From contig JAEOSF010000021.1 in the NCBI GenBank assembly GCA_016840515.1, positions 1 to 55,823 of the forward strand: a DNA stretch of 55,823 bases. The letters are read 5' to 3'. The notes beneath the pieces were generated by a model. It saw only the letters and a list, made by a program, of their open reading frames with translations, was not told where the DNA came from and did no database searches. Shown one piece after another: positions 1 through 8,972 of the stretch (the first letter of the stretch is position 1; the number at the start of each line of letters is the position of its first letter). Both the position numbers and the translations under genes were made by a program. The stretch comes from Candidatus Borrarchaeum yapensis. GTDB lineage: Archaea; Asgardarchaeota; Sifarchaeia; Borrarchaeales; Borrarchaeaceae.

Positions 1-19
1 CCTCACTAAGAAAAGAGGA

Positions 20-60
20 TGGAGGCTACCTCCCGATTCCTGGTAGGGAGGGGTTGTCCT
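20..60. repeat. GC-rich hairpin at window start
   Basis: CCTCCC and GGGAGG arms form a hairpin in otherwise AT-rich DNA. The layout, hairpin then GGGGTTGTCC, loosely resembles the ends of the IS605-type elements that follow. It could be a decayed element end, but it lacks the diagnostic TAGTTCAC tail, so the assignment is weak. Confidence 0.3.
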
Positions 61-293
61 TTTTGGATAATTTAAAAGCGCCCTTCCCATGTCTGAGTAT
101 CAACATATGGTAAATTATATGAAGATATGGTAAGGTATCGTGACCAGGTGAAATAAGATGTTTGGGATGGAACATTTATTTCCAAAATTCTTGAAGCATT
201 TTTACTGTATGCCAGAAATAATGGGAAAGGATGATTTTCCAGAACTAAAAAAAGAGTTCTTAGAATTATATAAAAAACTCTTAGAGGCTCAGA

Positions 294-480
294 GTGAACT
301 ACCCCACCCTGACGAATGGTGCTTCCTGCGAGTCCTCCCAACCCTTGCGGGGAACTCTCGTTTTACGTTCGGCTGTGTATCGCAGATCATCCCTTTTTGA
401 GGATGGCCTGTCCACCTGGCATTCTGTGATAGGAACCTTCAATTCCATCATCACAACTTAGGGATTCGTTAAATGCTATT
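294..480 (-). ncRNA. omegaRNA-like 3' end of element copy 1
   Basis: The last part of the element on the minus strand carries CAGGAAGC (321-328 on the plus strand), a terminal hairpin and TAGTTCAC. Similar blocks occur in copies 2 and 3. In TnpB systems the omegaRNA scaffold overlaps the right end and the guide is the sequence just beyond it. Here the guide would be antisense to the 5' part of the interrupted gene. The 5' limit is not defined and expression is not shown. Confidence 0.5.
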
Positions 481-685
481 GTCCTTTTACCTTCGCGGCT
501 ATTCGCGCTGGTTAGCAACTGTTCGAATCCACGCTTACAGGGGAGCCTCGTCTTTCATCCTACCGGGAGTTTTGTATCCTGCCTTCCTCCCAATATTCAT
601 CACAACTCTTCTGTGCAAAAAATTATATAAAGTTAGCGGCTTTCATCCCCCCCACTTTTCGGAAAGGGATTTCCTTCCGATAATG
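294..685 (-). mobile_element. Non-autonomous IS200/IS605-type element (copy 1, 392 bp)
   Basis: On the minus strand the element begins with a hairpin region followed by GGGGATGAAAGCCGC, and ends with CAGGAAGC, a CACC/GGTG hairpin and GGGGTAGTTCAC. This is the organisation of IS200/IS605 left and right ends. No TnpA or TnpB coding remains in its 392 bp, so it would need a transposase in trans. The borders are precise because removal restores the host gene, and there is no target duplication, as expected for single-strand peel-and-paste transposition. The left flank on the element strand is CTTAA. Short reading frames inside it look like chance. Confidence 0.75.
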
Positions 686-826
686 TTAAGCATATTGACA
701 AAAAACTAGAAATGGTGGCTCAGATTAAGCATATTGACAGAAAGCTGGCAAAAATAGATGAAGTAGCAGAAGAAAAGAATGAAGCATAAGCCTTTTCTCA
801 CCACTATTTTTTAATTGTCTTTTTTT

Positions 827-1086
827 ATCATGTCTCCGCAAGAAGACCCCCTCAACTTGTTGGGGGGATGAATTGCGTGTTTTACTTGTTTCACTTTCAC
901 GATACTCCCTAATCTTTAAATACGGTTTTGCAGAGATTCTAAGTAGAATTGAGCTGAGGTAACACTCGCCAGTTCTCACATTCACATCGCGTTCAGGGCA
1001 GGGACTGCCTGTAGAGCCTGTTTGACATGTCCCGCTGGGGAATGGATGATTCAGGAAGCCAGCCTACTTGTAGGGTGGTAGTTCAC
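827..1086 (+). mobile_element. Non-autonomous IS200/IS605-type element (copy 2)
   Basis: The left end has CGCAAGAAG, a strong hairpin at 847-866 (CCCCC...GGGGG with inner CAAC/GTTG) and GATGAATTGCGTG. The right end has CAGGAAGC (1052-1059), a CCTAC/GTAGG hairpin (1063-1074) and GGTAGTTCAC ending at 1086. No transposase or TnpB frame exists in the ~260 bp. It sits 37 bp after the interrupted small gene and 4 bp beyond the stop codon of the convergent Arf-like GTPase gene. Its left end shares GATGAATTGCGTG with the copy at 49208. Confidence 0.7.
955..1086 (+). ncRNA. omegaRNA-like 3' end of element copy 2
   Basis: This GC-rich block precedes the right end and ends in CAGGAAGC, hairpin, TAGTTCAC, in the same order as copies 1 and 3. 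Read-through into the flank would produce RNA antisense to the last codons of the GTPase gene. Inferred by analogy with TnpB omegaRNAs; no TnpB is encoded nearby. Confidence 0.45.
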
Positions 1087-1090
1087 TAAA

Positions 1091-1687
1091 TTAGATAATC
1101 TCAAGAAGATAATACAAAGCATTTCGCACATTCAATCCAGTGACTGCACTACAAGGTATAATTTTATCCTCTTCAACGTCTAAATACTCGCTGATATTCT
1201 CTAGGACTTTTGTATTACAATTTGAAAGGTCGATTTTGTTAAGACAGACTACGAAAGGAAGAGATAAAGTATCATGTATTAATTCTATGATATCTCGGAC
1301 TTTTGCCAAGTAACTCTCCGTTATAACTGTAGAATCAATTACCACAAAAACACCCTTAGCGCCTTTCCACCAAATACTCCATAGTGGCTGATAGTGTGTT
1401 TGCCCCCCTAATTCCCATAACATATATGACTGAGAATCTTCTTGCATAAAAACTCTGTAAAAGTCAATTCCAGGTGTAGGTATGTAGGATTCGCAGATAG
1501 GATCAAGATTAGATGTGTTCTTCTTCTTTTTGACGCCATTAAACGCCGTTTCAATTTTTTTTCCAAAAACTGTCTTACCTGCATTGGCAGGACCCATAAG
1601 GAGCAGTTTTGTAACATTTATACGATTAAGTAATTTTATCGGCTTATTTACCGTTTTGATATCTGTTGTAAAGGACATAAAGCTCAA
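1091..1687 (-). CDS. Arf-like small GTPase
   Basis: A 198-residue Ras-superfamily GTPase with all five G motifs: GPANAGKT (32-39, P-loop), T71 in PTPGIDF (switch I), WELGGQ (91-96, switch II), NKID (150-153) and CSAVTG (179-184). The WxxGGQ form is typical of the Arf/Arl/SRbeta branch. There is no Gly2, so no classical N-myristoylation site, and no C-terminal cysteine, so membrane attachment is unclear. A lysine-rich insert (about 50-58) precedes switch I. An AGGTG site lies upstream of the ATG at 1687. The gene is complete, but an IS605-type element sits 4 bp past its stop codon. Such GTPases are abundant in Asgard archaea. Confidence 0.9.
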   Translation of the reverse strand: MSFMSFTTDIKTVNKPIKLLNRINVTKLLLMGPANAGKTVFGKKIETAFNGVKKKKNTSNLDPICESYIPTPGIDFYRVFMQEDSQSYMLWELGGQTHYQPLWSIWWKGAKGVFVVIDSTVITESYLAKVRDIIELIHDTLSLPFVVCLNKIDLSNCNTKVLENISEYLDVEEDKIIPCSAVTGLNVRNALYYLLEII

Positions 1688-1864
1688 ACACCTTTGTTAA
1701 TTTAATTGATTTAACATGATTTATAAAGAGGTCAAGGTTCTGATCAGAACTAAGGATGGAATTGTCATTATTTTTCGTCGGCGAAGCTTTTAGAAAAATA
1801 AGAAACTTGTGGTAATATATTTTATCGCAAAAATTTTCAAAACTTCATTTAAATGTCTGAATCG

Positions 1865-4843
1865 TTAAGACTCGCCTATGTCTCTGCCACTATACTCACA
1901 GGAAGGATTTAAACACCGTATTTTGTTTTTGGATTTAAAGAGGGGAAGCCCGCATTGACATCGATCATCATGCAGCACTGCATAAGTCGGCAGTACAAAA
2001 GCTGTTTTACAAGGATTCTTTTCATCATAATATTTACTGCATCCGACTGTTAGGCCAATTCTCCGAAGAAAGATAAGAGGGCCGCCACATTTAGGACAGG
2101 AATATTTCTCTTTTTCAAATTGCTCCTTTACTATTTTGTCGGGATTCTGACACTGGCGATCAACACAACAAATAATATCATAACCACCATAAATGTATCG
2201 CATTTTGGGAAGGCCACATCGTTCACATCTATATTCAGGCAACACTTTAGCGCTCTTAGGAATACCATATGATATGCCACACAACGCACATATAACTTCA
2301 TCTTTTTCCTTTACTAAATCATTACCACAATTCTTACATTTGCCAATTGCCTTTGAAGAAATATCCACTATTTTTTCTTTTTTTGGTTTTTTCTCCATTT
2401 TATTAATTTCTAAGGTTTTCTTGGGACGAGGTTTTATCACTTTGATTTCTTTCTTATCAACAATTGGAATAACATTAAAATCGATGAATGAGACACATGA
2501 TTCACATGAAATAATTTGTATTTTTGAAGAAGTAATGTAAACTGGAAAAATCCATTCTTCTTCTTTTTTAAGAAATAATTTTTGTTCTATTAATTTTTTA
2601 TTATTTAATAAGAGTATTGCGTTGATACGGACAGGAAAACCCCAGTTAAATAACTTAAACAGTGCTTCTTGAGATTCATTGACATTCATTTTTTCTTTAA
2701 TATGCCATTCAACAGTGATAATAGGCATTTCATTAATATTATTCTGGATCTTTTCTGCATTAGCCTTCTTAATCCCAATTTTAATCATTTCTTCTACACT
2801 GAGTTGTTTCAGATCCTTTAATCTCATAACATTTGCACTCGCCAGTAATGTAGCTATCCTTACACCTATCCCTCTTACCTGTAATAACTCTGAAAATTCC
2901 TCTGGTAATGAATATTCTAGTAAAATACTGAGCCTTTTGATCTTTTCACGAATTAGAACTGAATTAGAGAATTCATCACAGAAACGCTGTAATGCTGATA
3001 ACAGCCTGTTGGCATTTTGTCTTATAACTCGCGCGTCAGTTTGTAATTCCATATCAATTTGTACACCACCTTTAAGAGATGCGAGTAAGATGGCGAATAC
3101 CTTTTCTTGATGTTTTTTTAGATCCTTTACGTAACCAGAAGCGGAATAACTCTCTATAACATCTATAAAGATACGCCGTTCATTTTTTCTAACAACCATA
3201 TCGTCAAATTCGCTAGCTTTTGACACAAGTGCAAGGATTTCTTCATCATCAATAATTTCATGAGAGTTAACTGCAATCACATTGAAAAAGAGTTTTCCAG
3301 TATCTAAACGCAAATAGAACTTTGAGGTGAGGCTTCCTAAAGGTGTGGAAACAAGCCCCTGCTCTGTTTTATTGATAAATCCATCTGTAATAAGCCGTTC
3401 GATGCATTCATTTGTAGTATCCATTATTTCTTGAATCTTTAGTTCATCTTTCTGAGAACTATACAAGAACGTGCTTTTCAACCAATCACTTATTTCAGCT
3501 TCTGTTTTAATAAAATTCAAACTAATCTCTGCATTGAGATGCTCTTCTAATGTTTCAGTTAATCTTGATTCTATTTCCTTCCCATTTAATAGTCCCCGAT
3601 AGTATTCAACGTTTCTTTTTTCTGTAATGATGATCCCATATCCAACATTATCGAATTGTGGTCGTCCCGATCTTCCAAGCATCTGTAGCAGGTCCAATGG
3701 ACTTATTTCTTTTTTTCCTTTTAGTGGATCATAAACAGTGGTGTCTTGTACGACAACCACACGAGCAGGCAAGTTCACACCCCATGCTAGCGTTGAGGTG
3801 GACGCAAGCACCTTTAAAAGTCGATTCTTAAAAGCGTTTTCTACGATCTCACGATCATTTCTGGAAAGTCCCGCATGATGAAACGCTATCCCTTCAACAA
3901 AACATGAGCGTAAGATATCATTAACAATATCTTTAGACTTTTTCCCCAATAGCTTTGTTTCTTTATTTCCTATAAGCATTTTTTCGTTTTCTGAAAAATT
4001 TTTTAATAATTTTTGCGCCGTATCAACAGTACCGCGTCTACTTGAAACAAAGATTAATGCTTGACCAGCATCGATGTGTGGAGCAATTAAATCATATGTA
4101 AGTTGAATCTTAAGATGTTTGTTATTCCATCTATTCTTCGTATCTGGTTTATACCCACAGACAGTTGCCTCTAAATTTACAGGTCTGTAAATGTCATTAA
4201 AAACAAAGGTGCCTGACTTCTTCGCACCTAACCACGCAGCAACGTCTTCAATGTTCTTCATTGTGGCACTTAAAGCTACTATTCGTAAATTACGATCGGA
4301 TCGGTTATTAATTTTTTTTAAACGTGATATCAGTACCTCTAACGCTCCTCCTCTTTCGGGTGAGTCTAAAAGATGCACTTCATCAATGATTATCGTATCT
4401 ATACGGTTTATGAACTCATATGTTGCGCTTCTAAACTTTCTACTCGAACTATCAACTTTTTCAGGCGTAGATATTATTATATGTGCTTTAGCGGCTTTTC
4501 TAGGCTCAATCTCAGTTTCTCCAGTTGTAACATATACGTTATAGCCCAAAGGTTCGAATTTATTGGTCCACTCTTCAAGTTTTTCGTAACTTAGAGCTTT
4601 GTATGGAGCTATATATACGACTTTTTTATTGGAATCATCCTGATGGTTTATTAAAGCCCTTAAAATAGCAAGTTCACCGATAACTGTTTTGCCCGAAGCT
4701 GTAGGTGCTGCCACCACCACATTCTCGTCACTATTAAATACTATATCCAAAACAGCTGATTGCATCTTATTGAAACGTTCAAAGGGAAATACACTTTCTA
4801 ATGCTTCAGGAATCACTTCCGTTACTTTTAGTTCAACAGCCAC
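1865..4843 (-). CDS. Ski2-like (Hel308/Brr2-type) SF2 helicase with C-terminal zinc ribbons
   Basis: A 992-residue ATP-dependent nucleic-acid helicase. Motif I is APTASGKT (46-53), motif II DEVH (154-157), motif III SAT (192-194), and motif VI contains GRSGRP. After the two RecA domains come winged-helix and helical regions, then an HhH-like stretch (about 660-700). The last ~150 residues hold many CxxC pairs resembling topoisomerase IA-type zinc fingers. Hel308 proteins are usually ~700 residues, so the zinc-rich tail is an added module. The motifs around II and III are close to Brr2/Mer3-like proteins. Start is GTG, with GAGG 7 nt upstream. A role in fork repair or recombination is family inference. 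Confidence 0.88.
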   Translation of the reverse strand: MAVELKVTEVIPEALESVFPFERFNKMQSAVLDIVFNSDENVVVAAPTASGKTVIGELAILRALINHQDDSNKKVVYIAPYKALSYEKLEEWTNKFEPLGYNVYVTTGETEIEPRKAAKAHIIISTPEKVDSSSRKFRSATYEFINRIDTIIIDEVHLLDSPERGGALEVLISRLKKINNRSDRNLRIVALSATMKNIEDVAAWLGAKKSGTFVFNDIYRPVNLEATVCGYKPDTKNRWNNKHLKIQLTYDLIAPHIDAGQALIFVSSRRGTVDTAQKLLKNFSENEKMLIGNKETKLLGKKSKDIVNDILRSCFVEGIAFHHAGLSRNDREIVENAFKNRLLKVLASTSTLAWGVNLPARVVVVQDTTVYDPLKGKKEISPLDLLQMLGRSGRPQFDNVGYGIIITEKRNVEYYRGLLNGKEIESRLTETLEEHLNAEISLNFIKTEAEISDWLKSTFLYSSQKDELKIQEIMDTTNECIERLITDGFINKTEQGLVSTPLGSLTSKFYLRLDTGKLFFNVIAVNSHEIIDDEEILALVSKASEFDDMVVRKNERRIFIDVIESYSASGYVKDLKKHQEKVFAILLASLKGGVQIDMELQTDARVIRQNANRLLSALQRFCDEFSNSVLIREKIKRLSILLEYSLPEEFSELLQVRGIGVRIATLLASANVMRLKDLKQLSVEEMIKIGIKKANAEKIQNNINEMPIITVEWHIKEKMNVNESQEALFKLFNWGFPVRINAILLLNNKKLIEQKLFLKKEEEWIFPVYITSSKIQIISCESCVSFIDFNVIPIVDKKEIKVIKPRPKKTLEINKMEKKPKKEKIVDISSKAIGKCKNCGNDLVKEKDEVICALCGISYGIPKSAKVLPEYRCERCGLPKMRYIYGGYDIICCVDRQCQNPDKIVKEQFEKEKYSCPKCGGPLIFLRRIGLTVGCSKYYDEKNPCKTAFVLPTYAVLHDDRCQCGLPLFKSKNKIRCLNPSCEYSGRDIGES

Positions 4844-5412
4844 TACAATTCCTCAAAAATGTTTGAGATCTCCCTTGTAGAATATGATATCAGTAAAAGC
4901 TATTATTGTTAGCCTTTTTTCCTTTTATAAAGAGTTACCAGTTCCGAATAACGCACAGGTCATTTATTGAATGAATTTTCGGTAATAAACGTTTTCCATA
5001 CTTAATTTTTTGGTAACATATTAAAGAAAATATCTAACGCCTGTTCTAAGACTATTGAATTACTTTCAAAATTTACTTCAAATATAAATTACCTTAAGAA
5101 ACTCTTCTATTAGCATTTAAATCAAAAAATAAGGGGGGGAGATTTTGAGAATACTTAGGAGGATCCAGGCGGTTATTAAATCTCAAAATCTCTATAGTAT
5201 TATTTGAAGGAACCTCATTTAAAAATAAAAAAAGCTCACATGAATTTTTAAATTTGTAGAATAAAGCATTTCCTAAGATTTCAACAACTTTTTTTAGTGG
5301 AAATCATATCTTGACTTTTTCTAACCATTAAGCATGATTTCTGCTTTATAAGCGAACTTCAACAATAGTATATGATTATCCAGTCTACTAGGAGCGTATT
5401 GAAATAACAATT
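4844..5412. other. 569-bp divergent intergenic region between two helicase genes
   Basis: AT-rich DNA between the divergent Ski2-like and XPD-like helicase genes, so it should hold both promoters. No convincing protein-coding frame is seen. Its one strong structural feature is the 12-bp inverted repeat listed separately; the rest shows only A/T-rich stretches compatible with archaeal promoters. Confidence 0.6.
5139..5192. repeat. Perfect 12-bp inverted repeat with 30-nt loop
   Basis: GAGATTTTGAGA (5139-5150) and its exact complement TCTCAAAATCTC (5181-5192) flank 30 nt that contain AGGAGGATCC and are richer in G and C than the surroundings. A run of G (5133-5139) precedes it. It could be a small structured RNA, a dimeric operator, or the remains of a small mobile element. 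No function is assigned. Confidence 0.6.
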
Positions 5413-7374
5413 ATGAGTTCATCACTACTCTCATACTTTCCGTATTCGAAGTTGAGACCTCATCAAGACAAATTAATTCTCCTTTCAAAAAAAGCTATTA
5501 AAAACGGACTTAATGCCATCATAGAGGCACCAACTGGTATCGGTAAGACTTTAGGTATATTGGCAGGAGTTCTTCCTGAAATAACTACGCTTGATATGAA
5601 ATTGCTGTATGTTTGCAGAACTCACACACAAATGACCCGAGTAATTGAAGAACTAAGAGCAATTGTTGCCAAAAGAGGACATCAAACCAAAGGAATCTCA
5701 ATTGGTGGTAAGCATGTAATGTGTATAAAATCGAATGTACGTAATATTCCTGACGCTGAGATCTTAAACGATACCTGCAATGCAATTAAGAAGAAATGTC
5801 ACTTTTTTCAAAGAACAAAAGGATTCAATATTGAATTTTTGCTCGATGAACTCAATAAATGCCCAATGACTAGCCAAGATGTTCGCAAATTTTCAAAAAT
5901 GCATGGATTATGCCCCTTTGAACTACAGAAGAAATTATTGCCACATATGGATGTAATAACATTATCTTATCAATATTTTTTCAATCCAATACTACGATAC
6001 TACATTATTGAGAGATTTATCGAGTTGGCAAATTGCTTTATCATCTTAGATGAAGCCCATAACCTCCCCAGTATCGTTAAATCCATTATATCAATAAAAC
6101 TTAAGTTATCAAGCATCAAGAAAGCTCTTGAAGAAGTACAAACTTACCCTCATATAATACAACTTAAAAACCCTGAAACAATCAGTGACTTCTTATCGAA
6201 CATCTATGTGAAAACAGTTGAATATGCACGTTCGAGAAGGCTGAGAGAGAACAAAGAGATTAAAATTACATCTAGAATGGAAAAAGAGACTTTCCGAAGC
6301 TATATTTCCTTATGTACGGACCTTGATAAACAAGAAATTAACTTTTTAATCAATCGGATAATCACATGGGGCGAAAGAATTAGAGAATATCGAGCAAAAA
6401 GCGAGAATGTTGCGCGATCATCGCTTTATAGGGTCGGAAAGTTTCTAAAATCAATGGAAAAGGCAGTTACAGACCCTGTATTTGAAGTGATTTTAAAAAA
6501 ACAAAAACTCCCTTCTAAAGAAACATATCTTTTGGAAATTATATCATTCGATCCAAGACCTATAACACAGCCATTATTCGACCGCGTATACGGATCAATT
6601 GCGATGTCAGGGACAATGCAACCTTTAAAAGCGTTTGCAGATGTCGTTGGACTGAATACCCCTCTTTGCGAAGCGTTCAGTTCACCTTATGATACCGATA
6701 ATTTTCTTGTCCTTGGAGTTTCAAAACTCCATAGCAAAGGAGGCGGTAGAAAAATGCTCCTAGGAATGCAAAATGCCTATGTTGATAGGCTCACAGAGGT
6801 AATAAGAAATACAGATGGAAATATAGGTGTTTTCTGCGCATCTTATGACATTTTAAGTTTGTTGGAAACCCCATTATCAAAAAAAGTCGATGAACTTGGA
6901 AAATTTCTTTTTGTTGAACAAGCTAATATGCCATCCTATCTTAGTGAAAGAATGGTAGGAGAATTCAAAAAATTTGGCGATCTTGGGGGAGCTGTATTAT
7001 TGGGTGTATTGGGAGGTAGGAACTCAGAAGGTCAAGACTTTCCAGGAAGGGCCATGTCGTCCGTATGCATTGTGGGTGTTCCTTTTTCACAGTTTAATAT
7101 TAGAACTAAGCTCGAAATCCAGTATTATGAGCGTGCTTTCCCAAGAAAAGGAAGACTCTACGCTTTCATCATACCTGCTATGCGACGAGCAGCGCAAGCA
7201 GCTGGAAGAGTTATTCGATCGTTATCAGATCGGGGTGTCATCATCTTTATGGATCAACGTTACCTCTACCGTACCTATAACAGATTTTTGCCGTTATGGT
7301 TACGAGAAAATATGAAACAGGTGAATATCAAACAAGGCAATTTAGGCAATAGAATAATGAGATTTTTTAATTAG
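5413..7374 (+). CDS. XPD/Rad3-type DNA helicase
   Basis: A 653-residue SF2 helicase. Motif I is APTGIGKT (39-46), DEAH box at 213-216, and motif VI is QAAGRVIRS. Between motifs I and II lie cysteines C104, C122, C129, C150 and C167, consistent with the 4Fe-4S domain of XPD; the C104-C122 spacing equals that of the first two cluster cysteines of human XPD. SGTM and GRNSEGQDFPG motifs in the second RecA domain also fit. XPD unwinds DNA 5'-3' in nucleotide excision repair. Start ATG at 5413; the best ribosome-binding match (AGGAG) is ~20 nt upstream, so the start is not certain. Confidence 0.92.
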   Translation: MSSSLLSYFPYSKLRPHQDKLILLSKKAIKNGLNAIIEAPTGIGKTLGILAGVLPEITTLDMKLLYVCRTHTQMTRVIEELRAIVAKRGHQTKGISIGGKHVMCIKSNVRNIPDAEILNDTCNAIKKKCHFFQRTKGFNIEFLLDELNKCPMTSQDVRKFSKMHGLCPFELQKKLLPHMDVITLSYQYFFNPILRYYIIERFIELANCFIILDEAHNLPSIVKSIISIKLKLSSIKKALEEVQTYPHIIQLKNPETISDFLSNIYVKTVEYARSRRLRENKEIKITSRMEKETFRSYISLCTDLDKQEINFLINRIITWGERIREYRAKSENVARSSLYRVGKFLKSMEKAVTDPVFEVILKKQKLPSKETYLLEIISFDPRPITQPLFDRVYGSIAMSGTMQPLKAFADVVGLNTPLCEAFSSPYDTDNFLVLGVSKLHSKGGGRKMLLGMQNAYVDRLTEVIRNTDGNIGVFCASYDILSLLETPLSKKVDELGKFLFVEQANMPSYLSERMVGEFKKFGDLGGAVLLGVLGGRNSEGQDFPGRAMSSVCIVGVPFSQFNIRTKLEIQYYERAFPRKGRLYAFIIPAMRRAAQAAGRVIRSLSDRGVIIFMDQRYLYRTYNRFLPLWLRENMKQVNIKQGNLGNRIMRFFN

Positions 7375-7428
7375 CCTTCATTGTTTTTTCAAAATTCTCT
7401 CTTTATATACAAACTGAGCCTATTTTTT

Positions 7429-7956
7429 ATGATGATAGAAATGACAATTCTTAAGAGAGAAATTGAATACCCTGATCAAAAGAATTACAGAAAGGCTGCA
7501 AAAGAACACAAGAAATCAATACAGACAGAGCCAATTGGCTATTTAGCATGGTATAACATTGGAATAGACCATTATGAGTTAGGTGAGTTCAATAAAGCAA
7601 TCATGTGCTACCAGAAATCATTGGAACTCCATTCGGCGTCTGCTGATGTATGGAATAGTATGGGATTAGCGTATGGGTCTTTGGGAGAACATAACAAGGA
7701 GATTGAATGCTATAAAAAGGCATTAGAGTTTAATTCTGAAGATGCAGAGATATGGTACAATTTAGGAGTCACAAATTATAAATTAGGCGAATATAATAAG
7801 ACAATTGAATATCAAAAAAAGGCTGTGAAAATTGAACCTGAATATGCTTTTGCATGGCTTTCTATGGCTGCAGCATACGGACGGCTAGGAGATCGAATTA
7901 AAGTCGATGATTGTCAAGAAAAAGCAGCAGAATTTCTTAGACTTAATGCGATTTAG
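7429..7956 (+). CDS. Tetratricopeptide-repeat protein
   Basis: About 175 residues made almost wholly of TPR units: AWYNIGIDHYELGEFNKAI, then units beginning VWNSMGLAYGSLGE and IWYNLGVTNYKLGE, then AWLSMAAAYGRLGD. Such proteins are scaffolds for protein-protein contact; the partner is unknown. The open frame extends up to 7381, but that stretch is hydrophobic and follows the XPD stop codon by 6 nt, so the ATG at 7429 (or 7441) is the likelier start. Confidence 0.8.
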   Translation: MMIEMTILKREIEYPDQKNYRKAAKEHKKSIQTEPIGYLAWYNIGIDHYELGEFNKAIMCYQKSLELHSASADVWNSMGLAYGSLGEHNKEIECYKKALEFNSEDAEIWYNLGVTNYKLGEYNKTIEYQKKAVKIEPEYAFAWLSMAAAYGRLGDRIKVDDCQEKAAEFLRLNAI

Positions 7957-8112
7957 CTTATATTCTCTCTAATACTTTCATTCCTAATTTTCAGGAACTT
8001 CTATTATAAATACATGCCTGTCGATTCAGATAATGTTATATAATTTTCTGACAGATTATTTGAAAATCCAAAAAGTCCTTTACTTGATTTTTTTGAAAAT
8101 GGAGATGAAAAT

Positions 8113-8538
8113 ATGCCAATTAAGAATGAAGATAAGATAAAAGTCGAATACACTGGAATGCTTGAAGATGGAACTGTATTTGACACATCAGAAGGAATAG
8201 GGCCTTTAGAATTCGAAGTTGGCTCTGGACAGGTTATTTCAGGCTTTGACAATGCCGTAATTGGAATGGAAGTTGGAGAAGAAAAAAAAGTTGAACTGGC
8301 TCCATCAGAAGCTTATGGTGACTATGATTCAAATCTTATAAAGAAAATACCAATGGACAAACTACCACCAGGAGAAATACCCAAGCCAGGAATGGTGCTC
8401 GAATTAAGAACCTCGGACGGTATAGGCTTCCCTGCAAGAATAACAGAAGTAGCTGAAAAAGATATAACTATCGATTTAAATCATCCATTAGCTGGAAAGA
8501 CCTTGATTTTTCAAATAAAAATCGTAGATGTTTCCTAA
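8113..8538 (+). CDS. FKBP-type peptidyl-prolyl cis-trans isomerase (SlyD-like)
   Basis: A 141-residue cytosolic protein with the FKBP core: KVEYTGMLEDGTVFDTS at the N-terminus, then the VISGFDNAVIGMEVGE strand-helix and PSEAYGD. After this comes an IF-type (insert-in-flap) domain with PGMVLELR, and the last FKBP strand returns at LIFQIKIVDV. This is the SlyD/archaeal long-FKBP layout, combining prolyl isomerase and chaperone activities. It lacks the His-rich SlyD tail. ATG with GGAGATGAA just upstream. Confidence 0.93.
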   Translation: MPIKNEDKIKVEYTGMLEDGTVFDTSEGIGPLEFEVGSGQVISGFDNAVIGMEVGEEKKVELAPSEAYGDYDSNLIKKIPMDKLPPGEIPKPGMVLELRTSDGIGFPARITEVAEKDITIDLNHPLAGKTLIFQIKIVDVS

Positions 8539-8554
8539 TTCCTTTTTTCCTCTT

Positions 8555-8836
8555 TTAAAGCTTTAAATGAATTTTCATTCCATAGAGTACGCCAAAAGAT
8601 AGCCCCATCCAAATAAGCCAATCAAGAATCAAAAAATGCCAAATAATGACTTTCGGTGCTCCAGGGTAGACAACTTGTTTTATCCACGGCAGCGGGTAAC
8701 CCCAATAACTTACTCCCAAGAGATTCCGTGGTATATTAGGTAGCAAACCCAAAAAAAATGTTATAAATCCTCCTATGATGAGTGAGGGTAGAACTAAACT
8801 TTTTAAAAAGGTCGTGTTGATTGTCAAAGTCATCAC
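8555..8836 (-). CDS. Small membrane protein, unknown function
   Basis: A 93-residue protein with hydrophobic spans at about 10-30 and 62-85, separated by a loop rich in Pro and Tyr. The family is not recognised. It converges on the FKBP gene with a 16-bp gap. Charged and aromatic residues at span edges look like a genuine membrane protein rather than a chance frame. Confidence 0.55.
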   Translation of the reverse strand: MMTLTINTTFLKSLVLPSLIIGGFITFFLGLLPNIPRNLLGVSYWGYPLPWIKQVVYPGAPKVIIWHFLILDWLIWMGLSFGVLYGMKIHLKL

Positions 8837-8972
8837 TGTAAAAGGAAACTCAAAGGAAATTTCTCACAATATTTGAGAAATCTTTTTAATTCAAGTATTG
8901 TCTGTGGATATCAGACTATTTCAACCTTTCTTTGAAAAAAGCGTTAAAGAATAGAATTTACAAATTTGGATC

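Larger units (their letters stand above)
158..789 (+). pseudogene. Small helical protein gene interrupted by an IS605-type element
   Basis: The 5' part is 158-293, with an AGGTGA ribosome-binding site. The 3' part is 686-789, in a different frame, ending in TAA. Joining base 293 directly to 686 gives 240 nt, a continuous frame of 79 residues. The joined protein contains a tandem repeat, AQIKHIDKKL then AQIKHIDRKL, and the DNA across the predicted junction (GGCTCAGA|TTAAGCATATTGAC) matches the second repeat copy, which independently fixes the break points. The protein is predicted to be helical or coiled-coil; the family is not recognised. As it stands the gene is broken: reading from 158 runs into the element and stops at 400. 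Confidence 0.75.

Noticed and set aside
505..535. GTTCGAATCC resembling a tRNA T loop
   Set aside because: The flanking bases do not form the 5-bp T stem and the site lies inside mobile element copy 1.
473..709. 78-codon plus-strand frame
   Set aside because: It lies within element copy 1 on the opposite strand, has no ribosome-binding site, and ends in the wrong frame over the real C-terminal part of the interrupted gene.
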